64,000 bases of DNA, taken from positions 1-64,000 of the forward strand of contig JAHDHI010000010.1 in assembly GCA_020631395.1 (NCBI GenBank), in the 5' to 3' direction. Of this stretch, positions 60,792-64,000 are shown piece by piece; the first letter of the stretch is position 1, and each line of letters begins with the position of its first letter. A program made the position numbers and the translations under genes. A model generated the notes under the pieces. It had not been told where the DNA came from, ran no database searches, and was given only the letters and a program-made list of their open reading frames with translations. This DNA comes from Bizionia sp. (lineage in GTDB: Bacteria > Bacteroidota > Bacteroidia > Flavobacteriales > Flavobacteriaceae).

Positions 60792-61262
60792 ATGATAGAA
60801 ATAGAGCGTAAATTCCTAGTAAAATCCATAGCCTTTAAAGACGAAGCCTTTAAAAGCACAAGAATAACACAAGGTTTTTTAAGTACCGACAAAAAAAGAA
60901 CGGTTCGTGTAAGATTAAAAGGAGACTTAGGTTTTTTAACCATAAAAGGAGCGTCCAAGAACAATGGATTATCTCGTTTTGAATGGGAGAAAGAAATTGA
61001 CAAAACTGAAGCTGAATCTCTTTTAAAGCTTTGTAAAAAAGGTGTAATCGAAAAAATACGATATGAAATAAAAGTAAATGACCATACTTTTGAAGTGGAT
61101 GAGTTCTTTGGGAACAACGAAGGATTGATAGTAGCCGAAGTAGAACTGAATACCGAAACCGAGGCCTTTGTAAAGCCACATTGGTTGGGTGAAGAAGTAA
61201 CAGGAGACAATAAATATTACAACTCGCAATTAAGTAAAAAACCTTTTAAATCATGGGATTAA
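60792..61262 (+). CDS. CYTH-domain protein (triphosphate tunnel metalloenzyme)
   Basis: A 156-aa protein with the EIERKFLV motif at the N-terminus that defines the CYTH/TTM family, followed by RITQGFLSTDKKRTVRVRLKGDLGFLTIKGA, FEWEKEIDKTEAESLL and IRYEIKVNDHTFEVDEF. These charged residues line a tunnel that binds triphosphates with Mg2+ or Mn2+. Bacterial members hydrolyse tripolyphosphate or act as adenylate cyclases; this one is likely a phosphatase. Its stop overlaps the next gene by 10 bases. Confidence 0.9.
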   Translation: MIEIERKFLVKSIAFKDEAFKSTRITQGFLSTDKKRTVRVRLKGDLGFLTIKGASKNNGLSRFEWEKEIDKTEAESLLKLCKKGVIEKIRYEIKVNDHTFEVDEFFGNNEGLIVAEVELNTETEAFVKPHWLGEEVTGDNKYYNSQLSKKPFKSWD

Positions 61263-61753
61263 AAAAACAATCAACGATAGTTTTCTTAAGCATTTTGATA
61301 TTTTCAGCCTGCAAGATGGAAACTGAAAAAATCACTAAAACGGAAAAACCAACCGAAGCAAAACAAACTGCCAAACAATTGGGAGAGGAGCTAAAAGCAA
61401 AAGGTTATAAAATCTTCGATTATGTCGATGAAAAAACAAAAGATACCGTACTTATGCAACAGTACTTCATCGCTTTTTTAAAACGAGGAGACAATCGTTC
61501 TCAAAGCAAGGAAGAGGCAACTCGGCTTCAAAACGGTCACCTTGCACACTTGGGTAAAATGTACGAGCTTGGTTATGCCGACATTTCAGGTCCTTTTGGA
61601 GACGATGGAGACATTAGGGGCATTACCATATACAACGTACCTACACAGAAAATGGCCGATAGTCTAGCTAACTCCGACCCATCTGTAAAGGCAGGTAGAT
61701 TAAAGATAGAAATTCATCCATGGTGGGCTGCAAAAGGTTTCTCTTTGAGATAG
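61253..61753 (+). CDS. YCII-related domain lipoprotein
   Basis: A 166-aa lipoprotein with a lipobox in LSILIFSAC (Cys about residue 20), a Lys/Glu-rich linker, and a C-terminal YCII-like fold: YFIAFLKRGDNRSQSKEEATRLQNGHLAHLGKM, ISGPFGDDGDIRGITIYNV and IEIHPWW. The family is of unclear catalytic role; a conserved His (HLAHLG) and Asp may be active-site residues. Overlaps the CYTH gene by 10 bases, so they are coupled. Confidence 0.82.
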   Translation: MGLKKQSTIVFLSILIFSACKMETEKITKTEKPTEAKQTAKQLGEELKAKGYKIFDYVDEKTKDTVLMQQYFIAFLKRGDNRSQSKEEATRLQNGHLAHLGKMYELGYADISGPFGDDGDIRGITIYNVPTQKMADSLANSDPSVKAGRLKIEIHPWWAAKGFSLR

Positions 61754-61770
61754 CATGGGATTGAAAGCCT

Positions 61771-62997
61771 CTATTCTTCTTCCCCCATTTCCTCGTAGTT
61801 GTAATCTGGATATAAAAAGTGATTGTAAGGAAAACGCGTAACGTGTATGTCACGAACTTCATCGTAAACACGTTTTTTGAAATCTTCCAGATTTTTCTTG
61901 TTTAGAGCAGATATAAACAGTGCATTGTCTCCTATTTTGTTCATCCAAGTCTTTCTCCATTCCTCCAAACTATAGTGAACCTTGGTACGTTCAGCAACAA
62001 GATCTGTTTCGTCAAAAGGTTCTGCCTTGTAAGCGTCGATCTTGTTGAAAACCATTATGGTTGGCTTGTCACTGCTTTCTATCTCTCCCAAAATCTTGTT
62101 TACCGAAGCAATGTGATCTTCAAAGTTGGGGTGAGCAATATCCACGACATGAAGCAACAAATCGGCTTCACGCACCTCATCCAAGGTACTTTTGAAAGAA
62201 TCTACCAACTGTGTTGGCAACTTACGAATAAACCCAACGGTGTCCGACAACAAGAATGGCAAATTTTGAACAACCACCTTTCTAACCGTGGTATCCAAGG
62301 TCGCAAACAACTTATTCTCTGCAAACACCTCACTCTTGCTTACGGTATTCATCAATGTGGATTTCCCGACATTGGTATATCCCACAAGGGCAACACGCAC
62401 CATCTTGCCGCGATTGCCTCTTTGCACAGACATTTGTTTGTCGATGGTCTTGATCTTGTTCTTTAGCAGTGCAATGCGATCACGTACAATACGTCTATCT
62501 GTTTCTATCTCTGTTTCACCAGGCCCACGCATTCCTATCCCCCCTTTTTGGCGTTCCAAGTGTGTCCACATTCCTCTTAATCTGGGCAGCAAATATTGAC
62601 ATTGCGCCAGTTCCACTTGGGTTCTTGCATAACTTGTTTGTGCACGTTGCGCGAAGATATCCAAAATCAAATTGGTTCTATCCAGCACCTTACATTCCAA
62701 GATCTTACTTATGTTTCGCTCTTGGGATGCCGACAATTCGTCATCGAAAATCGCCGTACCTACATCGTTTTCCTCAATGAATTTGCGAACATCCTCCATT
62801 CTACCAGTCCCTATGTAAGTTTTAGGATTCGGCATTTCCATCTTTTGGGTAAAGCGTTTTAAAACTTCTCCTCCAGCCGTAAACGTTAAAAACTCAAGCT
62901 CGTCCAAATATTCTTTGGATTTTACTTCGTCTTGATCTTTTGTAATTACTCCAATCAAAACTGCTTTTTCTAAGGCTATGTCTTTCTTTTCTAACAT
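61771..62997 (-). CDS. hflX: GTPase HflX
   Basis: A roughly 408-aa ribosome-associated GTPase that splits stalled ribosomes. The N-terminal domain has KTYIGTGRMEDVRKFIEEN, TNLILDIFAQRAQT and RLRGMWTHLERQKGGIGMRGPGETEIETDRR. The G domain has G1 VGYTNVGKSTL, G3 DTVGFIRKLP and G4 FNKIDAYK. The start is ATG at 62997 (MLEKKDIALEKAVLIGVIT); the longer in-frame start at 63120 adds 41 residues unlike any HflX and overlaps the divergent gene. Confidence 0.93.
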   Translation of the reverse strand: MLEKKDIALEKAVLIGVITKDQDEVKSKEYLDELEFLTFTAGGEVLKRFTQKMEMPNPKTYIGTGRMEDVRKFIEENDVGTAIFDDELSASQERNISKILECKVLDRTNLILDIFAQRAQTSYARTQVELAQCQYLLPRLRGMWTHLERQKGGIGMRGPGETEIETDRRIVRDRIALLKNKIKTIDKQMSVQRGNRGKMVRVALVGYTNVGKSTLMNTVSKSEVFAENKLFATLDTTVRKVVVQNLPFLLSDTVGFIRKLPTQLVDSFKSTLDEVREADLLLHVVDIAHPNFEDHIASVNKILGEIESSDKPTIMVFNKIDAYKAEPFDETDLVAERTKVHYSLEEWRKTWMNKIGDNALFISALNKKNLEDFKKRVYDEVRDIHVTRFPYNHFLYPDYNYEEMGEEE

Positions 62998-63079
62998 AAA
63001 TAAAATTATAAGGACAAAGTTACGCAATTGGAAGCAGATAAATTTTCCTATTTTTAGCCAATCTAACTCTATTCGATGT

Positions 63080-64000
63080 ATGCTTAATTTCTTTAAATCC
63101 AAATCAAAAAAACACACCATCGGCTTTTATAACATTGAAAACCTATTTGATGTCTATGACGATGATTTTACTCGGGATGATGATTTTCTCCCCACTTCCG
63201 AAAAGCGCTGGACGGTAAAGCGATACAGGAACAAACTAAGAAAGATAGGTTTCGTCATTTCCAACATTGGCCAAGAAGAAACCAAAAAACATCCTGCAAT
63301 CCTTGGTTTGGCGGAAGTTGAAAACGCAGATGTCTTAACCGATTTAGTAAACTCCAAACACATAGAAGATTTTAAATACAAGTTCGTACATTACGATTCG
63401 CCTGATGAACGAGGCATTGATGTCGCCTTATTATATGACGATACCGTCTTTAAGGTCGCCCATTCAGAAACGTTTTCCTTGGAACTATTTGATGAAGATG
63501 GAAAAATTGACCATACGAGAGACATCTTGCTGGCAAGTGGCCTATTTGAAGGCTTGGAACTTCACATCTTGGTAAACCATTGGCCATCCAGACGTAGTGG
63601 AGACAATGAAACTGAATACAAACGCATGAAGGCCTCAAGTAAGCTCTCGGAAATCATTACCAACATAAAAGGAAAGAATCCCAATGCAAAAATTGTAGTA
63701 ATGGGAGATTTCAATGATGACCCTGCCAGCAACAGCATCAAACAATTGGTAAATGACCAAGGGTTGTTTAATCCAATGAACACCCTCTTGTCCCAAGACA
63801 GAGGCACAACCAGTTATAAAAACAAATGGAATTTATTCGATCAAATTCTAATTACCCACAATTTTTTTGAACGCAAATCTAAAACACTCCGTTTTCTCAA
63901 AGCCAACATCTTCGATGAGGACTTTTTAAAGCTATACGATGGAAAATACAAAGGGAACCCCTATAGGACCTACGTTGGGAAACGATACAAGGGAGGTTAT
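63080..64000 (+). CDS. Endonuclease/exonuclease/phosphatase family protein (C-terminus cut by window)
   Basis: The first 307 codons of a gene that runs off the right edge. It starts MLNFFKSKSKKHTIGFYNIENLFD. The EEP motifs are IENLFD, the catalytic Glu in LGLAEVENADVL, NHWPSRRSGDNE (His), and VVMGDFNDDPASN (Asp/Asn). The fragment ends at KGGY, where this group usually continues to a SDHFPV motif, so only a short tail is missing. No signal peptide is seen. Members hydrolyse phosphodiesters in DNA, lipids or phosphate esters. Confidence 0.9.
   Translation, partial: MLNFFKSKSKKHTIGFYNIENLFDVYDDDFTRDDDFLPTSEKRWTVKRYRNKLRKIGFVISNIGQEETKKHPAILGLAEVENADVLTDLVNSKHIEDFKYKFVHYDSPDERGIDVALLYDDTVFKVAHSETFSLELFDEDGKIDHTRDILLASGLFEGLELHILVNHWPSRRSGDNETEYKRMKASSKLSEIITNIKGKNPNAKIVVMGDFNDDPASNSIKQLVNDQGLFNPMNTLLSQDRGTTSYKNKWNLFDQILITHNFFERKSKTLRFLKANIFDEDFLKLYDGKYKGNPYRTYVGKRYKGGY

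Noticed and set aside
62998-63120. 41-residue N-terminal extension of HflX
   Set aside because: It is unlike HflX proteins and would overlap the divergent EEP-family gene starting at 63080.

Overview
The window reads as chromosomal DNA of a member of the Bacteroidota, most probably a marine Flavobacteriaceae. Support for this: AT-rich sequence, many secreted proteins ending in a type IX secretion (T9SS) type A sorting domain with a YPNPT-like core, promoters of the Bacteroidota TAnnTTTG type rather than E. coli -10 boxes, few Shine-Dalgarno sites, IPExxxVDY and GEVED proteins, a two-component regulator propeller kinase, and the acpP-fabF-rnc order. No insertion sequence, integrase, CRISPR array or rRNA was seen. 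Most of the window is ordinary core and secreted-protein genome.

Layout. 1-1722 (minus): the 5' end of an extracellular contractile injection system (eCIS) operon: a DUF4255 tail-cap protein, an unassigned 340-aa protein, and the first 37 codons of a tail sheath protein, which runs off the left edge. 1983-11395: a lipoprotein phosphodiesterase, a GH18 chitinase-like enzyme and a giant adhesin-like protein (both T9SS-sorted), and a propeller histidine kinase with its LuxR-type response regulator. 11430-11980: an odd minus-strand cluster of two divergent serine tRNAs, a Cys-like tRNA remnant, and a 38-codon ORF with its own promoter and terminator. 12356-18098: a DnaJ/TerB protein, bacilliredoxin, acyltransferase, HD hydrolase, an unknown exported protein and a radical SAM protein. 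18294-21944: three tandem paralogous T9SS-sorted proteins. 22042-24355: a crotonase and an NtrY-like kinase.

24469-36171 is a heme biosynthesis superlocus: hemH-hemJ on the minus strand, an AraC regulator divergent from hemA, then hemA, a hemC-hemD fusion, hemE, hemF and hemB with five passenger genes between them. Together they take glutamyl-tRNA to heme by the protoporphyrin route using HemF and HemJ; hemL is not in the window.

36391-46984: a T9SS-sorted peptidylarginine-deiminase-like enzyme resembling Porphyromonas PPAD, a TPR hybrid kinase, a CNNM transporter, a DNA repair methyltransferase, a DUF4442 protein, a serine hydrolase, a DEDDy exonuclease, and a two-gene unit of unknown function (von Willebrand A lipoprotein plus four-helix membrane protein). 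47191-55585: a small conserved-looking gene behind a strong 5' UTR hairpin, a LytS/LytTR pair, RNase H, purN, acpP-fabF-rnc, an IPExxxVDY protein and pyruvate kinase. 56271-64000: a GEVED/PKD T9SS-sorted protein, DinB, a decayed pseudogene, CYTH and YCII-type proteins, HflX, and an endonuclease/exonuclease/phosphatase protein cut by the right edge.

The most interesting leads are the eCIS edge with its duplicated upstream element, the divergent tRNA/38-aa cluster, the PPAD-like enzyme, the vWA/membrane pair, the 5' UTR hairpin at 47133-47163, and A-tract motifs recurring upstream of the exported-protein genes.
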